Source of the DNA: Psoroptes ovis
Taxonomy: Eukaryota; Arthropoda; Arachnida; Sarcoptiformes; Psoroptidae
Assembly: GCA_002943765.1 (NCBI GenBank)
Contig: PQWQ01000003.1
Coordinates: 1,860,001-1,924,000, forward strand
Direction: 5' to 3'
Length of the DNA stretch: 64,000 nucleotides
Every line of letters begins with the position of its first letter. Position 1 is the stretch's first letter. Shown here in pieces: positions 24,591-37,734 of this stretch. Position numbers and translations under genes: made by a program. The notes below the pieces were generated by a model, which was not told the DNA's origin, did not search any database, and saw nothing but the letters and a program-made list of their open reading frames with translations.

Positions 24591-27500
24591 ATAGTAAATT
24601 GTAAATTGTATGGCCAAAAATTATGGCTACACAGAGACAGATAAATGTATTCATATGTTTTATTTGTTCCATATGTTCAATTGTAAGTGTAACAAATATT
24701 TCAAATAAAATTCAAGGATGAAGCAATAAATGGTGAACGATGGTCGGACCAAGAGAACTATTCATAAACATTTGATATAAATGTTGATATTACACATAAA
24801 TAAATAAATAGAAATTAAATAAAATTTAGAATAAATGACACATTCATCAAGGAGTAAATTTTTGTTTACGAACAATACTTCGTAATATTTGCATTTATTT
24901 AATCTTTTTCTATGGGTTATTTGTTTTGAATATGTTGTAATTATCATCATTATTATTAATATCATTACAATACTTCATTGTTAATGTTGTTGTCGTGGTG
25001 GTGCAAAAAAAAAGTTATTTTTGGTTTATACTAGGTTCACTATTTGGTTCATTGAAAGTTTTTTTTTTTTCACTTTTCATTTATTTTTTCTGGTTCAATG
25101 TTCATATTGTTCACAAATAGATGTTTGCGTACAAATGTGTTGTTGCTGTTGATGGTGTTGTTGTTTGTTGTTATTGTCATCATCATCATCAGCATCATCA
25201 CCGACAGCATCACCATTATCAACAACAGCAGCAGCAGCAGCATCATCATCATACTCACCATTACCATCAACATCATTATCATAGACAACAATAATAAACA
25301 TAATCATTGAATCGAAAAAAAAAATAAATGAAAAACAAAGAAATAAACAAATAAATGAATTCTCTTTGTATGTGTGTGTGTGTCGATGTCTACTTCATAT
25401 GTCTTTCATATGTTTGTATATAATCATCATTATTATTACTGTTTTTCGGGGTAGTTTTCACTCTATTTTTCTTCGCTAGTTGGTTGGATATACCAATATA
25501 TTCATCATCATCACCAACATCAACATCATCATCATCATTCTCATCATCATTTGGTAGACGATAAGATATAATGCATTGCCAATGGCTTCAACAAAGGAAA
25601 AAAACAGAACAGATCACATTATATTTCAATGTAATAATTCTTAACTGTAAAACTGTATAAAGCAAATAATAAATAAAATAAAATAAAACTACTGAAAACT
25701 TGATTCAAAATTGAATGATTTTGAATTTGGTGAAATGAATCAAAAATAAAGAAAAGAAATGAAAAGAAAATTTTTTTGTAGAACACCAATGAACAATATA
25801 AGAAATACGAATAATATGAATGGAGAAGAATTCAAACATTTTTTGTTTTAGTTTAGAAAAATAGAAAATAAATAGAACCTTTTGACATTTTCATATCAAA
25901 ATCACGTTACCGAATCCATTGAAAAATGATAGAAAATGATGTGATTTGCTTTGCTTTATACAGCTGTGCTTTATGGTTCAACATCATCATTATTGTCTTC
26001 ATCCAATTCAATTCAATTCAATTCAACTCAGATCGATTCAATTCCATCTTCTTCAATTGATTCCATTCATGGTTTTAATGGAATTTATATATGAAAATTC
26101 TTACACAATCATTCATATATAGATTTACCAGTTATTATTATTATCACTATCACTACGATTATTATTACTATGATTATATTGCATAAAGAATATGAGAATA
26201 CACTAGAGACAATCATGATGATGATGATGATGATTTTCGACAGCATCAGCATCTGCAACATCAGCAGAAGAATCAAGAATTTACTATTTGACAGAACATC
26301 AACAACAACAATACCAAACACCATTGAATAACAACATAGACAACATTAAAAGCAGCAAATATTAACGATAATAATAATAATAACAAATAACAAAACAGCA
26401 GACAAATAAATAAATAAATATATGGATACAAAGCTATGTATTGAAATGAAATTGAATGAATTTCGTTTTGAATTGAAATAACAAAATGAATTCAAATACT
26501 AACCTCTGTAATATCTTGTTTTCTCCCTTTTGATATTGTTATTATTATTATATTTAAACCATATAACCAACGAAACAAACAGCAGCCAGTTTACAACTAT
26601 TCATCGAAAAGCAAGCCAACTAAACAACAGCCAAACATCGACCAAACAATAACAAGAATAATAATACATAATAAATAACACATACAAACAATAACAAAAA
26701 TGATAACAATAATAACGACGAAATGGTGAACAACAATCTAAAATTTAGGGCCCTAAATAAATAAATAAATACGGAGAAACGGAGCAGAGAAGAGGAGAAT
26801 AGGAAAAAAACCATCTGGAATCGCGGAATCATGATTCAATTTATTATTATTTGTTGTTGTTATTATTACAAAATTCTAGGGCTGTTTGTATGATGATTTT
26901 ATGATTATTATTATTGTTATTTGCTGTTATTCAATGATTGGTGTTGCTGATGATGTTGAATATTTCTTTGGTTGTTGTTCAATGATTGTTGTTGTTGCTG
27001 TTTATTTTATTTTGTAATTGAAAATAAAAGATTTTCGTTTTTCATTTTGAGTTTTATTTTTATAATTTTTTTGCCGTTTTCTTCGGTTCATTCAAAAGAT
27101 CACATTAAATTCTATTTCTATGATTACCGTTGTCGTTGCTGTTGTTATTTTTATTATTGCTGTTGCTGCTGATTGTCAATTGTCAATTTACTGTTATTTT
27201 ATTGTCGATCGTTGCTGTCGATTGCTGTTGTTGTTGGAATACAATATTTAATATTTGTTTTCATTATTATTATTATTATTTTTATCGCAATTTTTTTTTG
27301 TTTCTATTGAATCAAATAGGAGTTGATTGAATATTTATAAAAATGATGATGATGATTATGATTATGATGATTGAAACGAATGAATGAATGAATAAATGAT
27401 CGAATCAAATCAAATCAAATCAATGATGTGAATTAAATGAATTTGTAGCTTTTTTCTGAATTTCTCCATTTTTTTGTTTGTTTGTTCACATCATTGATAA

Positions 27501-28488
27501 TTCTGTGGGCGTTTGCATTTTCCATTTTAATGATATTATTATCAGTAATAGACGGCAACACTTTGTTTCTTGATTGATTCAATGAAACGTCGCTGTTTCA
27601 TTGAACAAATACAATTAATAAGAATCGATTCGATACGAATTCTTTTTATTCCTTTTTATTCATATTCGTAATTTTTTTTGGGTTCTTTTAATATAATTTT
27701 CTCTTTGACACATTAATATTTAATGTATTCTTTCTTCTGGTTTTTGGTTATGTAATCAAAAAAAAGAAAAAAAAGTATTTTGACATTCCAGTGACAAGAA
27801 ATGATGGAAGAGGAAAATGGATAAACTTTTACTTTTACATTCAATTTTTCGTATTGAATGAACACTATTGTTATTATTGACGGAGATAAACCAAATTAAA
27901 AAAAATCAAAGAAAACAGAATAAATCACATCATAACGGAGTAAATCAAAATACTGAGTGAACCGAAAACAATTTTTTATAATGTTTTGACACTTTTTTAC
28001 ACAATTTACTATTTTAGCACAATTTCCCGAATTCTTCAAAGAATAATTTAGAATAATAATCATGACGAAAAAATTTCAATTATGCATAAATTATTTCTAT
28101 TTGATTGGATTCATTGAAGGTTTTTTCAATGAATCCAATGAATGGAAGTTGAATTTTCTTCAATCAATTTTATTCGTATCTCGAAAAAATTATGCAAAAA
28201 TTTCCAATTAAATTAGTTTGATTATTATTTTTTTTTCGAATAAACGATGTAAAACAATTGTTATAAAATCAAAGAAACATATATTGCATTAGCTTGAAAA
28301 ATTGAATTCAATAGTTTGTGATCGACTCCGTTTTATTGATATCCGTTGTATTTGTTCAGCACCAATATTATTGCTCAGCTCGTTTTCTATTTTTTGTTTT
28401 GATTGTTTGATCGAAAATTAAAATCAAAATTATTTTTTGATCCTAAGCAAAAATCACCGATATAAAAAAACACGATAATAACAATAAG
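24591..28488. other. Intergenic region between the gypsy element and the dsRNA-binding gene
   Basis: No gene recognised. It contains ATC/CAG/CAT-rich arrays (25170-25290, 25500-25555, 26215-26235), an ATTCA array near 26007, and a perfect 15-bp hairpin near 28104. Open frames here are translations of these arrays. The last few hundred bases should hold the promoter and 5' UTR of the gene at 28489. Confidence 0.55.
28104..28139. repeat. Perfect 15-bp inverted repeat (hairpin)
   Basis: Arms 28104-28118 and 28125-28139 are exact reverse complements around a six-base loop, 350 bases upstream of the dsRNA-binding gene. Function unknown. Confidence 0.8.
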
Positions 28489-29517
28489 ATGGAAACACCA
28501 ACATCTATATTGTTTAGTATTTTATGGCATAATTCAATTGATGCTAAATTTACTGCATTACCGAAAGACAATAACAATTACGGAATGCCATTCAAGTATA
28601 AATGTGAAGTAAATAATCATGTTGTTTATGGTTATGGACAATCAAAGAAAAAAGCAAAACATTCTTCATCGAAAAAAATGGTATTATCATTATTGAATGA
28701 TCAAAGTATTAAAATGCCAATATTTGATACGCCTGAATACATAATCAGTAAATTAGATCGTTTCGATGATTATGGAACATTATTGAATGATAAACAAAAC
28801 AATGAAAATGATGCTAATGGTTTGATGGAAAATAATGATTCTTCGACATTGAATAAAATATCTGAATTACAAATAATTTGTTCGCGCAAACATTGGAATA
28901 TATTATATTTGGAGGTTGATACTGTCACTAATTCATATTTTATGATTGATTGTTCAATTTCACAACTAAATCTATCGACAACAGGCAAAGGAAAATCTAA
29001 AAAAGCTGCTAAAAATGATGCAGCAACAAAAATGATGGATTTATTAAAAAAAGAATATGGTGATGAAATTTATCTCTTAAAAAAATCTCAATCAGAAAAT
29101 CAATTTCAAAAATCTATGTTAATTCTTGAATTCTTCGAAAAATTGATAAAAAACAATGAAAAAATGAAAATTTTGAAAAAATATCTGATTGCTGCATCTA
29201 AATTCATGATAAAATGTCAAGATGAAATCGAAGATGATGATATGTTGGAAAAACTTATGCTCAAAATAGTTGAAACAATTGATTGTAAATTAATTGCAAC
29301 ATATGTCCCTAATGAATCAGAATCTAATGGCTATAAACACTTGACTGAATTAGTCATGGACATCGATAATAATGAAACAATTACATTGATTATTGTCTGG
29401 GCTATTAACAGTAATAAAAATTTGGCACGAATTAAATCATACTTGTTGTTGATTAAACAAATAATGTTTTACATATCAAACAGTGATCCATTATTCTCTA
29501 ATGAAATGATGAAATAA
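28489..29517 (+). CDS. dsRNA-binding protein, R2D2/Loquacious-like
   Basis: A single-exon frame of 342 aa with TAA. Seen: dsRBD1 at about 4-70 (PTSILFSILW, GMPFKYKCEV, GYGQSKKKAKHSSSKKM) and dsRBD2 at about 121-188 (TTGKGKSKKAAKNDAATKMMDLL). Both keep the G-x-G-x-SKK-x-AK block that contacts dsRNA. A C-terminal segment at about 262-335 (ETIDCKLIATYV, TELVMDID, IKSYLLLIKQIM) looks like a degenerate third domain. In TRBP, Loquacious and R2D2 the third domain binds Dicer or Argonaute-loading partners, so a small-RNA role is likely but inferred. ATG context is AAG-ATG-G. The gene stands alone with no introns in the coding part. It could also be a stand-alone two-dsRBD protein of another type. Confidence 0.85.
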   Translation: METPTSILFSILWHNSIDAKFTALPKDNNNYGMPFKYKCEVNNHVVYGYGQSKKKAKHSSSKKMVLSLLNDQSIKMPIFDTPEYIISKLDRFDDYGTLLNDKQNNENDANGLMENNDSSTLNKISELQIICSRKHWNILYLEVDTVTNSYFMIDCSISQLNLSTTGKGKSKKAAKNDAATKMMDLLKKEYGDEIYLLKKSQSENQFQKSMLILEFFEKLIKNNEKMKILKKYLIAASKFMIKCQDEIEDDDMLEKLMLKIVETIDCKLIATYVPNESESNGYKHLTELVMDIDNNETITLIIVWAINSNKNLARIKSYLLLIKQIMFYISNSDPLFSNEMMK

Positions 29518-32500
29518 TCATATGATTAATTTTCGATTATATTTAGTTTTTCTCTGAATATTTTGGCCTTAATTTCAAATAAAAAATTTTCTTTTTCTTT
29601 TTTCGTATTCAAAAATATAAATTCAATTAAAAATTGTTCAATTTTCATCAACAACACTTGTAAAAACATTAATTTAAATTGAGTTAAAATGATTTTTTCG
29701 ATTCTTCTTTTTGCTTCTCCACTTTCATAGAAAAAAATATTAAAAAAAAACATTAAATCACATTTCACAAACATTTCATTCATTTTAAATCACATTCATT
29801 CGTTTTGTTGCTACGATTTTCATTGAATCATTATTTTCATAAGATTCAATGGAATTTCATTTTGTTTTCATTCATTTTTTTCTGATTCATACATTCATTC
29901 GTAATGTTTAATGCATTACAAATACTCGATAGATTTGATTTTCATTTTTTTATTACCATTGATTCATAACAAAGAATTGAGGGAAGAACTGGAAAAGAAA
30001 ATTCATGAATATTATTCAAAAATGGAGAGAATTGATGATGAATTTAGAGAGAATATTCGACTTTGTTTCGATTGTGAACTTTGAATTAAAAACAAAAACA
30101 AAAACATTCAAAGAATAAATTTCCATTTTTCCATTTTTATTTTTGCTTTCAACAAAACAAAAATAAAATAAAATAAAATAAATTCTTTCGCTTCGCTTAG
30201 TTCACATATTTCACATACACATATTACCACCATCATCATCATAATTCTGAGATTTCTGGTTGAATGATAAAAATTTATCAAACAAACAAAAAAAAACGAC
30301 AACGACGGGAACAACAGCAGAAAAAAGACATCATCAACATCATTAACAACCAACCAATGATAATGACGATATTTTTTGGAGCAAATCCGAAAAGTTGGCC
30401 CTGCTAAAATCAAAGGAATCGTTTCATTGAAAATCGGAACAAATTTTTCGGACAACTTAAAAGAATGATAATTGAGTGGAATGGGAAACAAAAGAAATAC
30501 AAAAGAATAAGAAAATATCAAAGTAAAAAACTCATTTCTTGATATTTTCTTATTATTTAGCTCTCTCACTCGTTCGTAGTAAATCAGTGAATTAAAAATT
30601 TTATGAAAAAGAAAAAAAAAAGATTTCCATTGAATTTGGGACGACATAAGCATCAGCAGCAGCATTTACAAGCCTACGACAAACAAGGTCTTGGGCGCAT
30701 GAAAAAATCATTGAAATCATGGAATTGAAATTCCTTTGAGCTTTTTTCTTGGATAAATCTTTCGATTTGCTTCTTTGTTAGTTGTTTGTTCGCTGTTTCA
30801 AATGTCTCTCTCAATGAATCATTGATTCAATGTTTTTCTTTTCTTTTTTTTCAATTCTTTGCCATTTTCCTTTTAATGGCAAAGACACTAGACATTTAAA
30901 GAGATTCTTTTAAATTCTGTAAATTCTGTGAATTGAATTAAACCAAAATAATAAGAAAAAGAAAATGTCAATGAAAATTAAGAGAAAAATCGGAGAAGAT
31001 GCATCATCTCCTACGGACAAAGAGAAAGACAAAAATCTTTTAAACAAGAAAAGATTTGAAAGATTTGAAAGACCTGTGCTTTTATCATGAAGCTTTGGGA
31101 ACTTTCAAGTTTTTTCATTTCTTGTCTTTGCTTCATTCTCTTTATTATATCATTTGCCATTTGTTTTTTCTAGTAGTTTTCAATTGACGCTAAAAATAAA
31201 CAAAAAAACAAACGAAAAGTTTACGTTTCTTCTGATTCTTGGATCGAATTAAAACTGAAATAAAACAAATAAATAAACAAACAAACAATAATAAAAATGT
31301 ATCCATCCGAACAATATAAACAATTTCGACAAAATCGATTTGGACAGAATTATTTTTTCGGTTGATTCTTTGCATTGTTTTTGTTCACTTCACTTTTCAA
31401 ATTCACTTAAATTCATTTCTTACTTACTTCGAAATCAAGAATTGCAGGAATTGTTTGTCTGTGTGTTTTTGTTTGGAATCATTTGTATCTGGGAATTTTG
31501 TATTTTCGTAAATTTGTTGTTTACTCAGAAAAAAATAGAAATAAACAAAAATTGAAATGAAAACATAATACAGAAAACACTCATTCATTGAAAGAAAATA
31601 CTCATTGAAAATTCATTAGAAAAAATAAAAATTGATGTTTGTTTATTCATTCATTCATTCATTTATTTGTTTATTTATTTTGTATTTGGTTCAAGTGTTT
31701 ATTTTATTTGTTTGTTTTATTTTGTTATTTCTTATTGTTGTTTGTCTGTTTGTTTTTTTCTTTTCAAATTTTGTTTGTTGTTGTTGTTTGAATCAATAAC
31801 ATTGAATCGATCGAATAACACACATCGATCGACAACAACAGCAAATAGCGTTAGCGAACTTTGATAAAACAAATAAATGAATAAATAAAAGAAAACATGA
31901 ATCGAAAACAAACAAAATTCCTTAAAACAAATTGAAGCAAAAAAATCATTAAAAAATGAATAAAATCGTGTGATCATGTGTTCATATGTAAATTCATTCA
32001 TTTGAAATTTCGGGAATGAAATTTTTTTCATTCGAACAGAATGAATACAATTCAGAATAATGAATTCTAAATTCTTTTATTTTTGGATGCGAAAATTTCA
32101 AAATGAATGGAATATAATAAATAAAAATTAGAATAATAATAAAATGAAATAAATTATTAAATTCTTAAAATTCAAATGAATGAAATTTTCACGTCATCTC
32201 TCCTGGAAAATTTTTCAAAAATAGAAAATTTTAATTTTTGAATAAATCATAATAATGTTGGTGATGATGATTAGAATGAATTATTAAAACCAGAATGAAT
32301 GGAAACAAACACTAATTTCCATTCATTTGTTGACTGAGAATAAATGTAAATCAAAGAATTTAATGCAAAATGTTTTTTTAATAATTCACGAGTATTAATT
32401 CTTCTACGATTCCTTCTTTGCTCTTCTAAGTCTTATTAAAAACAAGAAAACAACGAAAACTGTCAAATATCAAAGGCATTTCATTCATTCATTCATTCAT

Positions 32501-34468
32501 TGAAATTTTTAATGAATCATTTTTTTTTCAACAAGAAAAATGTCAAATTCGGAATTTTTAGTTTGAAAAATTTGCATTTTCCTTCTGTTTGTGTATTCAT
32601 TCTGTTCAGTTGTTTGTTTTACATAATGAAAACAATTTGTCAAAATAAAAATAATAATTTACATTTTCAATGTTTCAAAATTACACAACGAAGAATCAAA
32701 CGAAAACAATCATACGAAAACAACTACTGAATTATTAAAATTGATTCATAAAAGGAATATTGAATCGAATCGATGAATTTGTTGGAGCAGATGTCTGTCG
32801 TATGTTTGTGAAAATTTTACATATAAACTATAGAATTTGGAGGTGATTTTTGCATAATTAGATTGTTGAAATGAATTGAGAAACAAACAGAGAAATAGAC
32901 AGATAAATACATGAATGAGAATCAACTCTTTCAATTCAGTATTAGAATTTGATTTGAGAAATGAAGATATGTGCTTCGACAACATCAAAGAACTGAAAAA
33001 TTGCTTTTCCAATTGGAATATTTTACTTCCTATTCTCCTGAAATTTTCAATTAAAATTGCTCTGAATTCAGCTGAATCGCGAACAAAAATAAATAAATTC
33101 AGGAAAATATTGAAAATTTAGGAAAAAATGTAAACATTTGAATCATTGGGGTAAATATTTGGAAATAGAAAAAGAAAAAAATTCTTGAATAAACATTGAT
33201 TATGTAATACAAAATGAATAGTCTTTCAGAAATAGTTTTATTTTACTTTTGGGTATAATTTTGTTCTTGAAATTCTTCGATTGCAAAAATAGAAATATAA
33301 AACTTCAAATTTTTATGGCAGGTTGGGGAGCGCAAGAAACGCTCATGTGACGAAATCAGAAATTGAAATTGAAAGCTTAAAATTGAAAGTGAAATCTTGA
33401 AATGAATTCATTGTAAAAACACTTGAAAAAAATCAATATGATGATGATAATAATAGATTTGGAATTGTTTTTATTATTTATTTGAAATTGAATCTTTGTG
33501 ACAAATACTAATTGTGCAGCCAATAATTGAGTTTGATTGATTTGATATGGATAAGAATTTATAGCTCGAAAATTGAAAATTTGGAATGATAATTGAATTT
33601 TGAATCGATGAATTTTCAAAAATACTCATAAAATATCTGGAATTTCAATTTCAATTCATCAATATTTGTATTAATTATCAATATTTGTTGATTGATAGAT
33701 TTTTTTTTCGTTTTTTCATAATGAAAATGTTCATCTATTGATTATCATTTATTGATTGATCGATTGTTTGTTTATGAAAAGACGAAAAAAAAATTGATGA
33801 GAACAATGCCGAATGACGTCATTTTACATCATGTATTTTTTCCAAGTTTTTAAATGTTTTAATCTTCATCACCATTCATCATCTTTTAATGATCACCCGC
33901 CCACACATCGACAAACACCCTGAAACACATCAATCGATCAATGAATTTGCTCGAAATTTCAATCCCTGTAAAACAAACATCGTTTGAAATATAAAACAAC
34001 GATGATGATAATCTAAATGTAAACAATCAAAGAATTGAATCGAGGAATGAACCAGAAAAAAAATTGATGCCTTGAACAAATAAAAATATCAATTTGTTTT
34101 TACACTCGCCGAATTATTGGATGAATAAATAAATTATCAATCAAAACCATTGAAACCAGAAGTAAATTTGTACTTATTTACATATTTCATATTGATAAGA
34201 ATTTAATTTTTTTTAATATTTAAACTGAGCAAAATTATCATTTTGATTATCATGTTTCAATGATGAAACATGATTAAAATCATATTAGTAATGATAATGA
34301 CGATAATTACAATAGGATTAATTATTGAAAGTAGATTGAATTTTGATTAATTGATAATGATGATAATGATAATAATGTTTGCGGAGAAAAATCTACGATT
34401 TTTTGATCAAATATAAAAATGATGACGGAACAAATTCCCCAAACATATTCTTGTTTATTATTTCATAT
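29518..34468. other. Intergenic region 3' of the dsRNA-binding gene
   Basis: No gene recognised. It holds long A/T tracts, ATTC arrays (31645-31660, 32480-32500), and small inverted repeats, for example arms 34249-34259 and 34264-34274. Open frames are short and low complexity; the longest (30108-30665, minus) is Phe/Leu-rich with no family resemblance. Confidence 0.55.
29578..29583 (+). terminator. Candidate polyadenylation signal of the dsRNA-binding gene
   Basis: AATAAA 61 bases after the TAA stop. Confidence 0.5.
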
Positions 34469-35290
34469 TCATGGGAATTTAATTGATTTCAATTCAATAA
34501 AGCGTTCACGCTTATCATACAAATCTGAAATGCGATCAACCGCTTCTTCGAAAGTCTTTGATTCTGATAAAATATTTATCTTGGCTTGATGATAAAATTT
34601 ATTTGCCAAAATCTGTAGCATTGTATTTTGATGATGTGTTATCTTTGAACTTTCTGCTGCACATAGAACCGATTCTGCTACATACTTGACAATACGTAAA
34701 GAATTGATGTCTTTTTCATTTTTAACGAATGGGCACTTGTGTAATTTATAGTAAGATTTAATTACAAGTTTTCTTTCGTCTTCGTATATTTTTTCTAGAT
34801 GATTCCATATTTCGTTCACTTTCACATTTCAATTAATTAATCTCATAATACTTCTTTTTGCGCTTTCATTCAATGTTTGTAAAAGATAACTTTTTGCGCG
34901 AATTTCATCTAAATTACCGTTGATGATGATTGGTTTGGCAATCGCTTTGTATGTATACCAATCTAAATAGCATCCGCTGAATTTTGGGATGTCTTCTAAC
35001 TTGTAAGTATTATTTTGATTTGTCATATTAATTTGCTGATTCTGTATTTTGCTTGCTGATGTTGTTGACTGATTTTCAAAATCGTTCTTTTCTTTGATAT
35101 AATTGTTGATTTTATTATTATAATAATCAATTTTCTGCTCAACTTCCATTGGTATATCTTTGTTTTCTGCAATATATTGATCTAACAATTTTTCATTGAT
35201 CTCAATCAATTCTTGTTTTGCTTCATTTGCATCTTGGATACTAAATTCTTTGTTGATGCCTTTGATGATCTTTGATCTTACCGTTCTTTA
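34469..35290 (-). pseudogene. BEL/Pao-like gag fragment with an in-frame stop
   Basis: The minus strand encodes a gag-like protein in one frame, broken by a TGA at 34831-34829. Before the stop: coiled region (LIEINEKLLDQYIAENKD), then LEDIPKFSGCYLDW and KSYLLQTLNESAKRSI, which resemble the PKFSG-x-x-x-W core of the DUF1759 gag domain of BEL/Pao elements. After it: VNEIWNHLEKIYEDER and SYYKLHKCPF, the usual continuation of that domain. The frame opens near 35290 without an ATG, and no zinc knuckle, protease or reverse transcriptase follows before the stop at 34469. It is a decayed fragment or a domesticated gag remnant. Confidence 0.7.
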
Positions 35291-37734
35291 TTCATTGTTG
35301 ATTTGTTCCATTGTTCTTACAATTCGATATTCTTACTTGTTTATGATGATTATTATGATCGTTTCTATCTTCAATGTTGACTGTGACGCGACAAATCAAA
35401 ATCGAAACTTATTTTGGTCAAAATATCGCAACTTCGAAAGCTTAGCAACAACGTAGTTAGATTTCCTGGGTTCAGAAATAAAAAATTAAGATTTATTAGT
35501 AGTGGACTATTCCACTACTTGCGTTGTTCTATGACCATAAATTTAAATTCTATTTTCGCTTTCATGAACATATAAAAACACACCCATTCCAAGACACAAA
35601 GAGGGCTACACAATCATTCGACATTCGACCTTCGATCACACAAGACACAATTAAATATTTGTATTTTCGATAATCCTTTCGTTTGTGTTTAATTAATAAA
35701 TATTTTATAATTAAAATATTTTTTAATTATAAAATTTGTTCGTTACTAAATCATCTTTGATAGCAATACTAGAAAGTATCACAAATCTGGTGCACAAAGT
35801 ATTCGTTGTCGTGAAATGTTAGCATTGCTAGGGAAATTTCTGGAAAGACTGTTTGGGAGAAATTTCCTGAAAACCATCCACGTGTTCCACTTATTCCTCC
35901 ACTATTCCATATCCCTTGATTTTCTGTAAATTTCTAGAAATTTTGGTTTTCCTTGATTTCATATATAAACAATGCACTGTCATTTGATACAATCATCCAT
36001 TCCCAATATCTTTGTTCTGTCCCTTTTGTGTGAATTTGAAATTGTTAATTGTTATCAAAGGTTTTGACAATCCCAAAATTTACCAAGAATTGTAAGTCAC
36101 AATTTGTATTTCAATGAAATTTTGTAATATTTAATCTAATAATTTTTAAAATTACTCAGAAATAAAAGTCACAATTTTGGTTCAAATTGACGTCGTCCAT
36201 TGAATTTTGGCACGACAATTCGTCTCCGTTGCCTACAGTAAAACAATGTTTTCGAAAACCATTTTGTCCCTTTACACTTACTAAAATGATCTTCGTTTCT
36301 TTACATACGCTATAAATGATTTTATAATACCTTTGTCCGGCTACAGTTGACACTTAACTGACCGTATGATTTTGACCGTTGGAAAAATATTTTTTTGAAT
36401 TTTCTTAGGGTTCGTTCATAAATGACGACTTCAATTTTTTTTCAAATTAAAAATTTTTCATAACGATTCATATTCAATAATTTTGTTTGTTTTATTATTT
36501 AGGCTTGTTTATTTTGATGATGATAATAACACTAATAGTTATATTAATGCCATCACTAATGATGATGATAATAATGAATGTTAATGATTATATCAATTAT
36601 TAGACCGATAATGATGATATTAATATTGTTAATGTTTTTTTACATAAATTAATTTCATTTTCATTTCAAAGAAGAAAAAATGCATGAAATTGAAAATTTA
36701 TTCATTATTTTCTTCATTTTATTTGTTAAAATTCATTTAATTCAATTTTTTGTAATTCTAATGTAATTCAATTCAATTCATGGTTAACACATATCATTAT
36801 CATGATGATGATGGAATTAATTTAAAAAATAATAATAAAGAATGAATTCTACTTTGAAAACAGGGCATGAAATGGAAAGAAAATATATAAAAACACAAAT
36901 TGAATTTCCAGCTTGAATACAAAAAAAAGAATAAATGCCAAATTATGTTTAAACATGTCGAATCAATTAATATGTTTAATTATTTCATTTATTATTACAA
37001 TTATCATGACAATAAATGGGGCTGAATATGATTGAAATTTAAATAAAGATAATTTTAAATTAAAATAATTTGAGAAGAAATCAAAATATCAAGAATATCA
37101 ATAATCATCATCAAATAAGGATAATTGTAATAATGATAATAATCTACACAAATAAAGATCAATGAAAAATTTGTTTATATCAAGAGCAAATTATGAAATG
37201 CATAATAATTGTCGAATGATAATGATCATCTGTGTTAAGGTGAATAAATTCGCATTATCAATGTCTTGATGCTGATTGATGAATAGAAAAGCGTTAAAAT
37301 GATGTGTTTTATATTGAATAATTTCATACAAAAATTTGAGATCTACATATGATATTATAATCATTTTTGATGGATAAAGAATGAATAGAATCATGTGATA
37401 CTAATTAATGATGATAATGAAACAAAGAAAAAAAAAGAAGCTGAATTGAATGAATGAATGAATCAATGAAATCTAAATAAAGATATTGATAGTTTGAGAT
37501 TAAAATAAGATAAAATAAAATCACAATTATGATAAATAAGAATATTTTGTATGTGTCAATGTGTGTTATGTGATAATTCAAGTATCCATTAATCGATTCA
37601 TTATGTTTTTGGATAGCGAGAGATAGAAAAAAAATGATTTTGATAGAAATTCTTAAGTTTTGGTTCATTTTAACGATTATATTTTTCAAAATAATCATCA
37701 ATAATTCGATATTCTACCGACACATGATTTAGGT
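35291..37734. other. Region between the gag fragment and gro-B
   Basis: 35460-36370 is less repetitive than its surroundings. It has a 9-bp inverted repeat at 35512-35533 and a TATAAAA near 35570. It may be the remains of the long terminal repeat or leader of the gag fragment, but I found no second copy in the window. 36370-37734 is low-complexity AT-rich DNA and the gro-B 3' flank. Confidence 0.4.

Noticed and set aside
30108..30665. 185-codon minus-strand frame
   Set aside because: Phe/Leu-rich translation of A-rich DNA without domains or splice context.
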